Shown in pieces: positions 22,893 to 31,955 of a stretch of 64,000 nt of DNA; position 1 is the first letter of the stretch; every line of letters begins with the position of its first letter. The DNA is taken from assembly GCA_027924645.1 (NCBI GenBank), contig BSBN01001483.1, forward strand, positions 1,302,001 to 1,366,000, given 5' to 3'. Position numbers and translations under genes: made by a program. The DNA is from Cunninghamia lanceolata (taxonomy: Eukaryota; Streptophyta; Pinopsida; Cupressales; Cupressaceae). A model generated the notes under the pieces. It searched no databases. It was not told where the DNA came from and worked only from the letters and a program-made list of their open reading frames with translations.

Positions 22893-23200
22893 TGTCTTAG
22901 ATCACAAAAAGTTTAGCTTTTGTCAAAATAACCAGATCCAAATGGGATTCCATGATTGATCTACTATTTTGAGAGGTAGTATCTGAGAGATCTGTATCAT
23001 GAAATGCAAAAAACCCAGAAGGTGTAGTAACAAATAGGTTGAACTCAAATATCGAAGATATCCCTAAATAAGTCAGCTTAGGAAGTATCAAAAAAAGAGG
23101 GTTCAAAGACAAATACAACAGCTTGTCAGAGAAATGAAAAGATATGTAACGAATAAAACCCTGTTAAAAAACACCAACTGAAGTCAGAAAATCTATTTAG

Positions 23201-23350
23201 CCAAGAGTGCTTAACGATGCTACCAATAGTGCTGTTTGGCATTACCAATAGTGCTTCTCTACATTACCAGAAGTGCCACAGGATCGCCTGAGAGCACTGC
23301 ACTGTATCCCTAGAAGTGCTTTAAAATACTGCCAGAAGTGATTTTCTGTG
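23201..23350 (-). repeat. 22-bp repeat in Gypsy 1 leader, cluster 3
   Basis: About seven units such as AGCCAAGAGTGCTTAACG, ACCAATAGTGCTGTTTGG, ACCAATAGTGCTTCTC, ACCAGAAGTGCC and CCAGAAGTGATTTTC at 20-23 bp steps. It lies within 90 bp of the primer-binding site. Confidence 0.7.
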
Positions 23351-23416
23351 TCTTTTGCATTGTACCGTACTACGACTTCAAAAAAACAATTTCTCAAAGA
23401 AAAAGAGGGATTAGTG

Positions 23417-23435
23417 GGTTCCACCGGGCATGCCA
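23417..23435 (-). promoter_or_regulatory. Gypsy 1 primer-binding site
   Basis: On the minus strand TGGCATGCCCGGTGGAACC starts three bases after the LTR end. The position and the leading TGG, complementary to the tRNA CCA end, identify it as the primer-binding site. I do not assign the tRNA species. Confidence 0.8.
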
Positions 23436-23438
23436 GAA

Positions 23439-24632
23439 TGTGTATGAGGAAAAATTGATTAAATCAAACTAATTAAATAAAAAAACCCAATAACATAAAG
23501 AAAATGAATTTAAATAAAAGCCATGACAAATAAATCAATGAAATAAAGACTTTTACCAAAATTTGTGTTGTTTCCTTTGGATTGAATGTGGATTGCTCAA
23601 TGAAGTTGCAAAACCATAGCTACAACAAGCAAGTAGTGTGCTCAAGAGATCAATGTCAAAATATCGTAAGTTTGCTCAATTGAATCGCCATATGCTCAAA
23701 GCGTTGTTAAGTATGCCTGAGAATAAAATTGAAGAGAGAGAGAGAGAGAGGCTTAATGAAGGAGAGGAGGGGGGTTTATATAAGTTTCAATGAAGATCAA
23801 TCAACGGTCCAGATAATTTAGAAGAATCAATGGAGGAGAATAGTTGAGGAACGTGCAACGAATAAGAAGAAGCCACGTGTCTTGCTTTCTTTTGCATGAG
23901 AGGAGTTATCAAGAATCGAAGAATGAGTCAAAGCAATTAACAGAATATAACAATCAGTTAAGTGATTTAAAACAAGAAGAAGGGATTTGCATGAGAACAA
24001 GAAGATACTCTACTTTATTAAATATTAGAAATATTTAATTGCATGAGCAAGAAAGCTTGAGTTATATTAGAGATAACTTAATTTAGAAGAAAAAGCAATT
24101 TAAATAAATATTTGATTTATTTAAATTTAGAGAAGATATTATGGAAGAAGTAATTAAATAATTAGAATTATTTAATTTAGAAGATTTGAAATCAAATCAA
24201 ATAAATAAATTTATTTAATTGTTGTGCATGATTTTGGAAGAATGATTTTGATTTAATTAAATAATTTAAGAATTATTTAATTATAGATAAGAGGGAATTT
24301 ATGGTTAATTAATTAAATAATTAGATTTATTTAATTAATGTGGATTTGATTTTTGGAAAGAGGATAATGATCTAATTAAATAATTAAAATTATTTAATTG
24401 TGGAAGAATAATAGAGGAATTTAATTTAATTAATTAAATAAAGAGAATTTATTTAATTAATGTCGAAAGTATGTGATTTAGAAGAATTTGGTGAAAGTAA
24501 TTAAATAATTCGATTATTTAATTAACGTTGAGAATGTAGGTGATTAGACAAATTATTAAATGCAAGTGATTCGATGACACGGTCATTTTGGGTGTCTATA
24601 GGACAAAGTTGTGTCATTTTTAGGTGTATACA
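23439..24632 (-). repeat. Gypsy 1 5' LTR (also 3' LTR of the deleted neighbour)
   Basis: On the minus strand it begins TGTATACACC at 24632 and ends CATACACA at 23439, 1194 bp. A minus-strand TATATAAA at 23775-23782 is the likely TATA box, followed by a CT-rich run (23733-23751) where RNA would start. Positions 24050-24540 hold a chain of short AT palindromes (ATTAAATAATT, spacer, AATTATTTAAT). On its right edge sits a polypurine tract, so the same LTR also ends another element. Confidence 0.88.
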
Positions 24633-24647
24633 TTTTGCCCCTCTTTG
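24633..24647 (-). promoter_or_regulatory. Polypurine tract of the deleted Tat element
   Basis: On the minus strand CAAAGAGGGGCAAAA directly precedes the LTR start TGTATACACC. The same tract sits before the Gypsy 2 3' LTR at 52884-52898. Confidence 0.85.
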
Positions 24648-26704
24648 ATGCAATGTGTTTTATCACATTGTTTCAAAGAATAAGATTGTCTGGAAATGAT
24701 ACATGCCCCAGTTTACCCTTGGTACAAGTTACGACAACAGGATGCCCCCTTAGGAGATTGGACGAGAAGAAGGTAGAAGGTGTGAGACGAACAATCTCAT
24801 GAAGAAGAAGGTGGAAGATAGGCTAGGATGAAGAAAAAAATGGTTTGAAGAAAGAGCCGAATGATACACGATGCAAGATAAAATGATAACACACACAAGC
24901 AAGTAAGCAAGTATGCACAAATAATACAAGAACAAACAAGGTATTGCCCCTATCAAGCGGTAAACCAATGATATACTGATAATGATATTTAACAGTGTTG
25001 TCATGGCGAGGAATGATAGATCCCTAGAGAAACATGAAGGATAGTGTCTAGTTTCAGGAAATGAAGCATGTTGTGTAAGACACGTGTATTGGTTTGATTT
25101 CGATAATGCTACATCCTATATAAGACAAATGTTTGATTATAACTGATTGAGTTGGTTTACGACCAGACAAGGATCAAGACCACTGATTGTGATTGGATCA
25201 TTTGACAAGATTGACTTGACTTGATTTGTATGGATTAAGGATAGAATTGCATCTAGACCATTGCTCAAATTGACTGGACAAGAATGAAAGATAGCAATTT
25301 GACTGATAGAAGAATGACACAAGAGAAGGACTCACAAGCTTTTATAAACATTGATACTCTGCATTTTGGATCTTTATTGGATGGGATATGGAGTGCAATT
25401 GGATACACTATGGATATGGGTATGGATATGAACTGCAATTGGATATGGTAGGGATATGGATATGGATATTTGTCATCTTGATATCGCAAGTATTTTGAAG
25501 TGCTTATTTCATTATCGGGCGTTTATGTTGTAAGAAAATACAAGCATCTAGGTATAATTGAACTGAGATGACCTGAGTACTACTTACATAGATTTTGATA
25601 TAGCAAGTTAATACAAGCATCTAGTCAAAATTGAATCTAGATGACCTAAGTATTTCTTGCATTTCAACAGATGAGGATTGCCCCTTTTCATGTTTAGACC
25701 TCTGATGTCCTCAATGATCTTTTACTGATCATGTCATTAGACAAAAGTTGTCACATTACTAAAGATTAACCCACAAATAATAGACAAAGAAAAATGATTA
25801 TGCCCCCATCATAGCATCTCTAGATTTTGACATCCTCGAGTACCATAGAAAGACATAATAACGAAAATCAAGACCCTTTAACTTAATCTTTTTGCAAAAC
25901 ATTCTTGCATGAGGTGAACCTTGTGATATTGAGATATGGACTAGATAAAACATGATAGGGAACAAATATGGATAGGGTATGGAACAAATATGGATCAAAT
26001 ATGGAACAGATATAGATTAGACATGGAACAACTATGGATTAGATATGGAATAGATAACACTGATGATAGAGGCTATGCTAGGCTGACATTGTGGATAGGA
26101 TACTGGATAAGAATTTTGGATAGCCTTAATGCTAGATACTGATGACAAGGGAAACACCACAGATAGCTAGATGTATGGGTGATAAAAAATGGAACAGGTA
26201 TGTATGGGGATGGGCAATAGTGCATAGAAGGAATCAAGGATGTGACCGCCAAGGACTATGTCACATAGGAATAACTCAAAGCCTATGACGAAGGATGATG
26301 AGAGGATAATGAAGGATTTGTGTGGTCTGGAGGGATAAGGTATGTCAAGAGACATCTAAAAAATTTGTCAACATTGTGCCCCTAACCTTTATCAAGATCA
26401 AGAAAAATAGAGGAATGGAAGATTAGGATGGATAAACTAGATAGTATAGGTATGTAATGGATAGAGGAATAGGATAGGAAATGGTATGGAAGGAAACTGG
26501 TAGGAGAAAAGTGATATGCCGATAAGACAAGGTGCCCCCAAGTGTAGGTGACATAGGAGATCAACTTACACATGACACCTATTTGCCAGGTTTTCATCAT
26601 GGTACTTATCCAAGGTGCTTGTTTGCCAAATTTTCACCATTGGATGAGGGGATTTTTCTTTACTTTTTTCATTTTTTCTTTTCTTCTTTTTTTTCTTTAC
26701 ATGA
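24633..26704 (-). mobile_element. 3' untranslated region of an internally deleted Tat element
   Basis: Read on the minus strand this is the counterpart of 50870-52898 in Gypsy 2. Shared marks are the duplicated GGTGAAAACCTGGCAAA motif (26571-26640), the GGGGGCATAATC block (25797-25810), repeated GGATATGGATATGG words (25380-25470), and the polypurine tract. The leader, gag and pol are absent. A T-rich run (26655-26699) marks the old end of pol, and an LTR fragment abuts it. No coding capacity remains; small frames are not genes. Confidence 0.8.
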
Positions 26705-27105
26705 CAAGGAAGATTTATTTTTAGAAGATTTGGAAGATAAGAAAGTGAATTAAATAATTACTTGCACATGATTTGGAAGAATAAATAAAATATTTAATTA
26801 TATTTTATTTTTGGAGAGTGAAAGAATTTAAATAAATTTAAATGATTTATTTAAATTTGGAGGAATAGACTTGACTTAATTAAATAATTTAGAATTATTT
26901 AATTGCTTGGAAGAATTTAATTACATAAAGGATTTTATTTAATTTTGACTTTAGAAGAGATAATTAAATATTTTGATATTTAATTAACTTAGAGGAAATC
27001 AAATAAATAAATTTAATTATTTATTTATTGTTAGAGGAAGGTAGACTTAAATAAATATTAAAAATATTTATTTGGATAGAGTAGTGTCATTTTTAGGTGT
27101 ATACA
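26705..27105 (-). repeat. LTR fragment, outer 5' part
   Basis: On the minus strand it begins TGTATACACCTAAAAATGACAC at 27105 (first 13 bases shared with the 5' LTR at 24632) and continues about 400 bp with the same chain of ATTTAATT palindromes. It then stops at the junction with the 3' untranslated region near 26705. The rest of the 5' LTR and the whole coding part are deleted. The left edge is approximate. The base run after the outer edge is CTTTG (27106-27110), the expected target duplication if the partner end is found. Confidence 0.7.
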
Positions 27106-27214
27106 CTTTGTAGATTAGGTTTATATGATTTATACTTTGAGTTTATATTATCAAAGCTTTCTTAAAAATCTAGAAAATCATTACTAAGTTGAGATGTCCA
27201 AACCAATCTCCTAT
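27106..27214. other. Short AT-rich flank
   Basis: About 110 bp with no feature, between the LTR fragment and the first terminal repeat of the gag array. Confidence 0.5.
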
Positions 27215-27296
27215 TGCATACAGCCTTGGACACAACCCGGTCGCCAAAAATGATACATTGTCAACTAAAGTGTTAGGTCTTAATGACAACCTGTCA
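27215..27296 (+). repeat. 82-bp terminal repeat, copy 1
   Basis: Starts TGCATACAGCC and ends AACCTGTCA. The right edge is fixed because copies 1 and 2 continue with CTTTTTGG while copy 3 does not. The left edge is set by the TG rule; CCTAT precedes all three copies. Confidence 0.75.
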
Positions 27297-27400
27297 CTTT
27301 TTGGCACCATTGTCGGGGAACCTTTTATAGTGTTATTAGGAGAACATTTGGATACATCTTGTTAGTAAAACAAAAATAGTCATCAAACTTCTTTTTCTAC

Positions 27401-28925
27401 GTGGTTAGGAAACGAGGTCCACACAAAAGATTTGTAGAAAAACCCCCCAAAATAGTAGTCCCAACTAAATAAAGAGAGGTAGAAGTCTTAGCTGAAGAAC
27501 TTTTTCACTACAAACTAATTGATAGGGATCAACCTGAGACTTCCCAACATACCTTAGAAACTTAGCCACCACAACAAACACTTAGGGAAGAGAACATTCC
27601 TTTCAATATAATGATTGATAATGATAATGACTCTTTCAATAACCAAATTGGAAGGAGACATGGAAACAATCAAGATGATGATAACCCCAATCCCAAGAGA
27701 GCAGCTCAAACATTTACCTATCCTATTGCTCTCAATTTAGAGGAAGACATACCAATGAAAAACATTTCACCTTCTATCCTACCAACGTTTAGAGGTTTGT
27801 CTTCTAAAGACTCAGACAAGATCCTTTTTGAATTTGAATTTTTGTGTCAGTCATATGACTACAAAATAGATAACCAAAAATTGAAACTATTTCCCTCTAC
27901 CTTGAGAGACTCTGCCATGAGATGGTTTATGGTGTTGGTTTTTGGATCAATAACCACTTGGGATGATATGGAAACTATCTTTTTGGATAAATATCAGAGC
28001 TATTATAGGGTCAGTCATAGGAAGGAAGAACTATTTAAACTGAGGCAAAAATAAGATAAAATCTTATGACGTCCTTGATAGGTTCATCTTACTAGTAAAA
28101 TGATGTGGAGAAGAAACAATGAGCCTAGAAATCTTGAAGACCATATTCCTCAAGGGTCTTGATGAGGACACTCGAAGAAGCTTAGACTTGATGGGAAAGG
28201 AAGACATATCCCAACTTGACCTTGGAGACATCTCTGAGTTGTGCATAAATTTCTCTCAAACTCATGGAGGAATCCATAAGTATAGACTATTGAGAGGATC
28301 AAATGAAATTGGCAAACTGTGAGAGGAAATAGCAAAGCTAAAGATGGACATCCTTGTTTATTTGAAAACCACCCTATGTCGGATATAGGACAAGACATGC
28401 AATTCTGAAATCTTATCCATCTACTACCCCAAACGTCAAAATAAACATTTGCTAAGGGAATGTCCTCTAGATAAATCTAACATTTATCAGATTTATGAGT
28501 AAAATCATGCCATTGACCAGTGTGAGATACTCAGTACAATTAAAAACTCAAAGAAAAGGTTATCCCACATAGTGGAAGAAGTCAATTATATGGGCCAAAG
28601 ACCAGGAGGAAATTTCTCCTATGGTCAAAACTCAAACTCATATTGGTGCTCTCAAAATATCTAGAATAACAATCAGTGGGCAGCACCTTGGCCTACAACA
28701 CTGCCTAATTGGAGACCTTATCCTTGGGGACCCCCCAGAGTGGACAAATCAAACTTAGCAATAATGGTACCCTCAAAATCCTACTCCTCAATGGAATCAT
28801 CCTTCAAACCAATTTTATCATGCTCCATAGTGAATGCCAAACCCACAATAGAATCTCTTGCCAACTCCCCAAAATACTCAACAAAATGAGTAGGTCAATT
28901 AACCCCAACTACCAGCACAACCTAT
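27401..28925 (+). pseudogene. Gag, unit 1 (Athila-like Ty3/gypsy)
   Basis: The start codon position reads GTG at 27401 where unit 2 has ATG. The gag core runs from about 27716 (FTYPIALN) through NISPSILPTFRGLS, then FPSTLRDSAMRWF, to the KEELFKLRQK segment, and after a stop near 28052 to FLKGLDEDTRRSLDL (28150-28195). A degraded zinc-knuckle remnant lies near 28480-28520, with Tyr in place of two Cys seen in unit 2. Further stops lie downstream; a Trp/Pro/Asn-rich tail follows. Gag binds RNA and builds particles. With no pol here it would rely on another element. Confidence 0.75.
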
Positions 28926-29007
28926 TGCATACCGCCTTGGACACAACCTAGTCGACAAAATTGATATATTTTCAACTAAAGTGTTAGGTCTTAATGACAA
29001 CCTATCA
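28926..29007 (+). repeat. 82-bp terminal repeat, copy 2 (central)
   Basis: Same length as copies 1 and 3; differs from copy 1 at about seven to nine positions, including CTGTCA to CTATCA at the end. It serves as the end of unit 1 and the start of unit 2. Confidence 0.75.
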
Positions 29008-29111
29008 CTTTTTGGTGCCATTGTCAGGGAACCTTTTATAGTGTTATTAGGAGAACATTTGGATACCTCTTGTTGGTAAAACAAAAATAGTCATCAAACT
29101 TCTTTTTCGAC

Positions 29112-30651
29112 ATGGTTAGGAAACGAGGTCCACACAGAAGATTTGTAGCAAAAACCCCCCAAATAGTAGTCCCAACCAAATCAAGAGAGGTAGAAGTCTT
29201 AGCTGAAAAACTTTTTCACTACAAACTGATTGATAGGGATCAACCTAAGACTTCCCAACATACCTCAAATACTTATTTTCCACAACAAACACTTAGGGAA
29301 GAGAACATTCCTTCCAATATAATGGCTAATAATGACAATGAAACTTTCAATCACCAAAATGGAAGGAGACATGGAAACAATCAAGATGATGGTAACCCCA
29401 ATCCCAAGAGAGAAGCCCAAACATTTACCTATCCTATTGCTCTCAATCCAGAGGAAGACTCACCAATGAAAAACATTTCACCTTCTATCCTACCAACCTT
29501 TAGAGGTTTGTCTTCTGAAGACGCGGACAGGTTCCTTTTTGAATTTAAAGTTTTGTGTTAGACATATGACTACAAAACATATAACCAGAAACTAAAATTG
29601 TTTCCCTCTACCTTGAGAGACTCTACCATGAGATGGTTTATAGTGTTAGTTTCTGGATCAATAACCACTTGGGATGATATAGAAACTGTCTCTTTGGATA
29701 AATATCAAAACTACCATAGGGTCAGCAATAGGAAGGAAGAACTATTTAAACTAAGGCAAAAAGACGATAAAAGCCTATAAGACTTCATGGATAGGTTCAT
29801 CTTCCTAGTAAAATGATGTGGAGAAGAAACAATGAGCCCATAAATCCTGAAGACCATATTCCTCAAGGGTCTTGATGAGGGTGCTCGGAGAAGCTTAGAC
29901 TTGAAGGGAAAGGAAGACATATCCCAACTTGACCTTGAAGACATCTCTAAGTTGTGCAAAAATTTCTCTTGAACTCGTGGAGGAATCCATAAGTCTAGCC
30001 TATTGAGAGGATCAAATGAAATTGACAAACTATGAGAGGAAATAGCAAATTTGCAAACTGATATCACTGTTTAGTTGAACACCACCCTAGATGGGATATA
30101 GGCCAAGACATGCAATCTTGAAAACTTATCCATCTACTACCTCAGATGTCGAAATAAACATCTTCTAAGGGAATGTCCTCTAGATAAATATGTCAGTTGC
30201 CAGATTTGTGAGAAAAATCAAGCCACTGACCAATGTGAGATACTCAATGCAATTAAAAACTCAAAGAAAAGGTCCTACCACATAGAGGAAGAAGTCAATT
30301 ATATGGGCCAAAGCCCAAGAGGAAATTTCTCCTATGGTCAAAACTCAAACTCATCTTGGCACCCTAAAAATATTTGGAATATCAATCAGTGGGCAGTACC
30401 TTGGCCTTAACACCACCTAATTTTGGACCTTATCCATGGGAACCCCCAAAGTGGACAAATTCTCAATGGACAAATCAAACTTAGCAACAATGATACCCTC
30501 AAAATCTTTCTCCTCAATGGAATCAACCTTCAAACCAATTTTATCATGGTCCATAGTGAATGTCAAACCCACAACACAATCCCCTACTAGCACCCTAAAA
30601 TACTCAACAAAACAAGTAGGTCAATCAACCCTAACTTCCAACACAACCTAT
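29112..30651 (+). pseudogene. Gag, unit 2
   Basis: Opens with ATG at 29112 (MVRKRGPHRRF) and is open to a TAG at 29559-29561. At that site unit 1 has CAG (Gln), so the stop is a plain C-to-T change. The core resumes at 29598 (FPSTLRDSTMRWF). Downstream, near 30200-30240, CQICEKNQATDQC keeps both leading Cys but lacks the His of a classic knuckle. The unit is about 1.63 kb and shares its whole length with unit 1. Confidence 0.75.
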
Positions 30652-30733
30652 TGCTTATAGCCTTGGACACAACTCGGTTGACAAAACTAATACATTTTCA
30701 ACTAAAGTGTTAGGTCTTAACGACAACCTGTCA
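30652..30733 (+). repeat. 82-bp terminal repeat, copy 3 (outer right)
   Basis: Starts TGCTTATAGCC, ends AACCTGTCA, then diverges (GTTATGTTTG) where the other copies have the primer-binding spacer. That divergence shows this is the outer 3' end. Confidence 0.75.
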
Positions 30734-31227
30734 GTTATGTTTGAGATTATAACTATAAGATTGGTTTATATTCATGAATATTTTTATGTGGTATGATCTC
30801 TACTTTCCCTTTAAAGGACTTTCTCATGTTATCTTTTGTGAGAATTTATAAAAATATCTTAATCTAGCAATGGTAGACATATTTTAATTTATTCATAATT
30901 TAAAATATTTTAATTATATAAAATTATAGTTTTGGTGCTAGATTATATTTTTTAGATACATTATTATTTAAAAATAAATGTTCAATCATGTGTTAAGTGG
31001 CAAGCCTACATATAATTTAATTTTAAAATAGAAATATATAAAATTATAGTTTTACTTTTAAAAAGTAAGACATAATCTGAAAGATTAATATGAAATTTTA
31101 ATATCAACATTGATTAAATCTAAAATGGAAAATTCCTTCATAAATAATGTTTATAATTGGGGATGAAATAAATGTACAACTTTTTATCCTCTTATTTACT
31201 ATTTGAAACCATCATAGAAGATAATAA
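30734..31227. other. AT-rich non-coding DNA
   Basis: No gene, no repeat boundary. Composition is strongly A/T with short A and T runs. Confidence 0.5.
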
Positions 31228-31392
31228 CTAGCATACATATATTTAAAACATATATGTAAAGTACACCCAGAGATATCCTTCTCGAGGCACCTATTTTTAA
31301 TCACTAATCCTAACATTAGGTGCCTCAAGAAGGATATCTCTCAATGTACTTTAGATATATATATATATATATTTTAAATATAGGTATGCTAG
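31228..31392. mobile_element. 165-bp foldback (MITE-like)
   Basis: The ends CTAGCATAC and GTATGCTAG are inverted. The inverted arms run inward about 65-70 bp each, with a near-perfect inner stem (AGATATCCTTCTCGAGGCAC against GTGCCTCAAGAAGGATATCT) around a 22-23 base loop. It has no coding capacity. It looks like a miniature inverted-repeat element or a hairpin RNA source. The superfamily is not assignable and I cannot define a clear target duplication. Confidence 0.75.
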
Positions 31393-31572
31393 TAGCATTC
31401 AAAGTGACAAGCCTAATTCTAACTATATTATATAAAATTATAAGAATTATTATATATTATAATATAAGTTAGATATATTATTATAATATATTATATAGTA
31501 ATTATAATTATATATTATATTATATCAAAAAATATATAATATATCTATATTATAATATATAATATTAATTAT
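31393..31572. other. TA-rich simple sequence
   Basis: Almost pure TATAT/AATTAT sequence, able to fold on itself many ways. No gene. Confidence 0.6.
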
Positions 31573-31955
31573 GTCGAGTGGGTGTGCTATAGTGGTTAAG
31601 GCCACTTGGTCATTTTTATGGAGACCAAGGATCAAATCCCCCAAAAGACATCTTGGCTTCTAAATGGTTGTGGTTCTATGTAGGTGACTCTTGGCATTCC
31701 ATGGTTCTTGAGTGGAGTGTGTTCAAATTCAAGCATATCTTGGTCTTCCATAGCTCGACAGGTCATGGCAGTAGTGGTATGCAAGTGATGGATTTACCAG
31801 TGGTGATTCACGCTACAAGCAGCATGATTACAGTGGTGGCAGACTTAGTAGGGCCGCACTATTGGCGATATGCACTATGGTGGCGGTGATATTTCGATGG
31901 GGAGGAGGTTGCCCTTGTGACCTCTACTAAAGTGGGCCAGCCTAAAAATTCCCAC
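31573..31955 (+). mobile_element. tRNA-derived SINE-like unit
   Basis: The head looks like a tRNA gene: GGGTGTGCTATAGTGGTTAAGG contains an A-box-like stretch (31586-31600), and GGATCAAATCC at 31629-31639 matches the B box (GGTTCRAATCC) with one or two changes. Spacing between the boxes is about 35-45 bp, as in RNA polymerase III promoters. An unrelated body of about 300 bp follows up to the TA run at 31960. A 78-codon frame inside it is incidental. TSDs are masked by the TA-rich flanks. Boundaries are approximate. Confidence 0.6.

Larger units (their letters stand above)
21541..23416 (-). other. Gypsy 1 5' leader
   Basis: No conserved frame. It holds two further clusters of the same 22-bp unit (22748-22892 and 23201-23350). 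A third sort of repeat, short TTGTCCCTTA words near 22360-22580, recurs about every 60-70 bp. Long leaders are usual in Tat elements. Confidence 0.7.
11600..24632 (-). mobile_element. Gypsy 1: decayed Tat-lineage Ty3/gypsy retrotransposon
   Basis: Read on the minus strand, the order is 5' LTR (23439-24632), primer-binding site, 2.2-kb repeat-bearing leader, gag, protease, G-patch, reverse transcriptase, RNase H, a second archaeal-type RNase H, and integrase. The second RNase H and the long leader mark the Tat group (Tat/Retand/Ogre). All genes carry stops. No 3' LTR is seen inside the window; the left limit given is approximate. If the antisense PMD frame belongs to it, the element continues past 1992 and may leave the window. 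Confidence 0.75.
27215..30733 (+). mobile_element. Tandem terminal-repeat gag array (TR-GAG/TRIM-like)
   Basis: Three 82-bp repeats (27215-27296, 28926-29007, 30652-30733) alternate with two gag-only internal units of about 1.63 kb. Each repeat starts TG and ends CA. The first two are followed after five bases by a primer-binding site of Athila type (TGGCACCATTGTCGGGGAAC at 27302; TGGTGCCATTGTCAGGGAAC at 29013). There is no protease, RT or integrase. This matches the TR-GAG idea: small non-autonomous gypsy derivatives carrying only gag between very short LTRs, here as a tandem LTR-internal-LTR-internal-LTR product. The outer five bases (CCTAT before, GTTAT after) match at only three positions, so a target duplication is not shown. 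Confidence 0.7.

Noticed and set aside
24611..26753. Many 60-80 codon frames in 24.6-26.8 kb
   Set aside because: They lie in the 3' untranslated region of a deleted element, on both strands, with no conserved protein.
27106..27214. CTTTG after the LTR fragment as proof of a target duplication
   Set aside because: The matching copy at the other end of the chain was not found in the window.
31573..31645. Functional tRNA gene
   Set aside because: Box-like words are present but no cloverleaf or acceptor stem can be closed; SINE head is a better fit.
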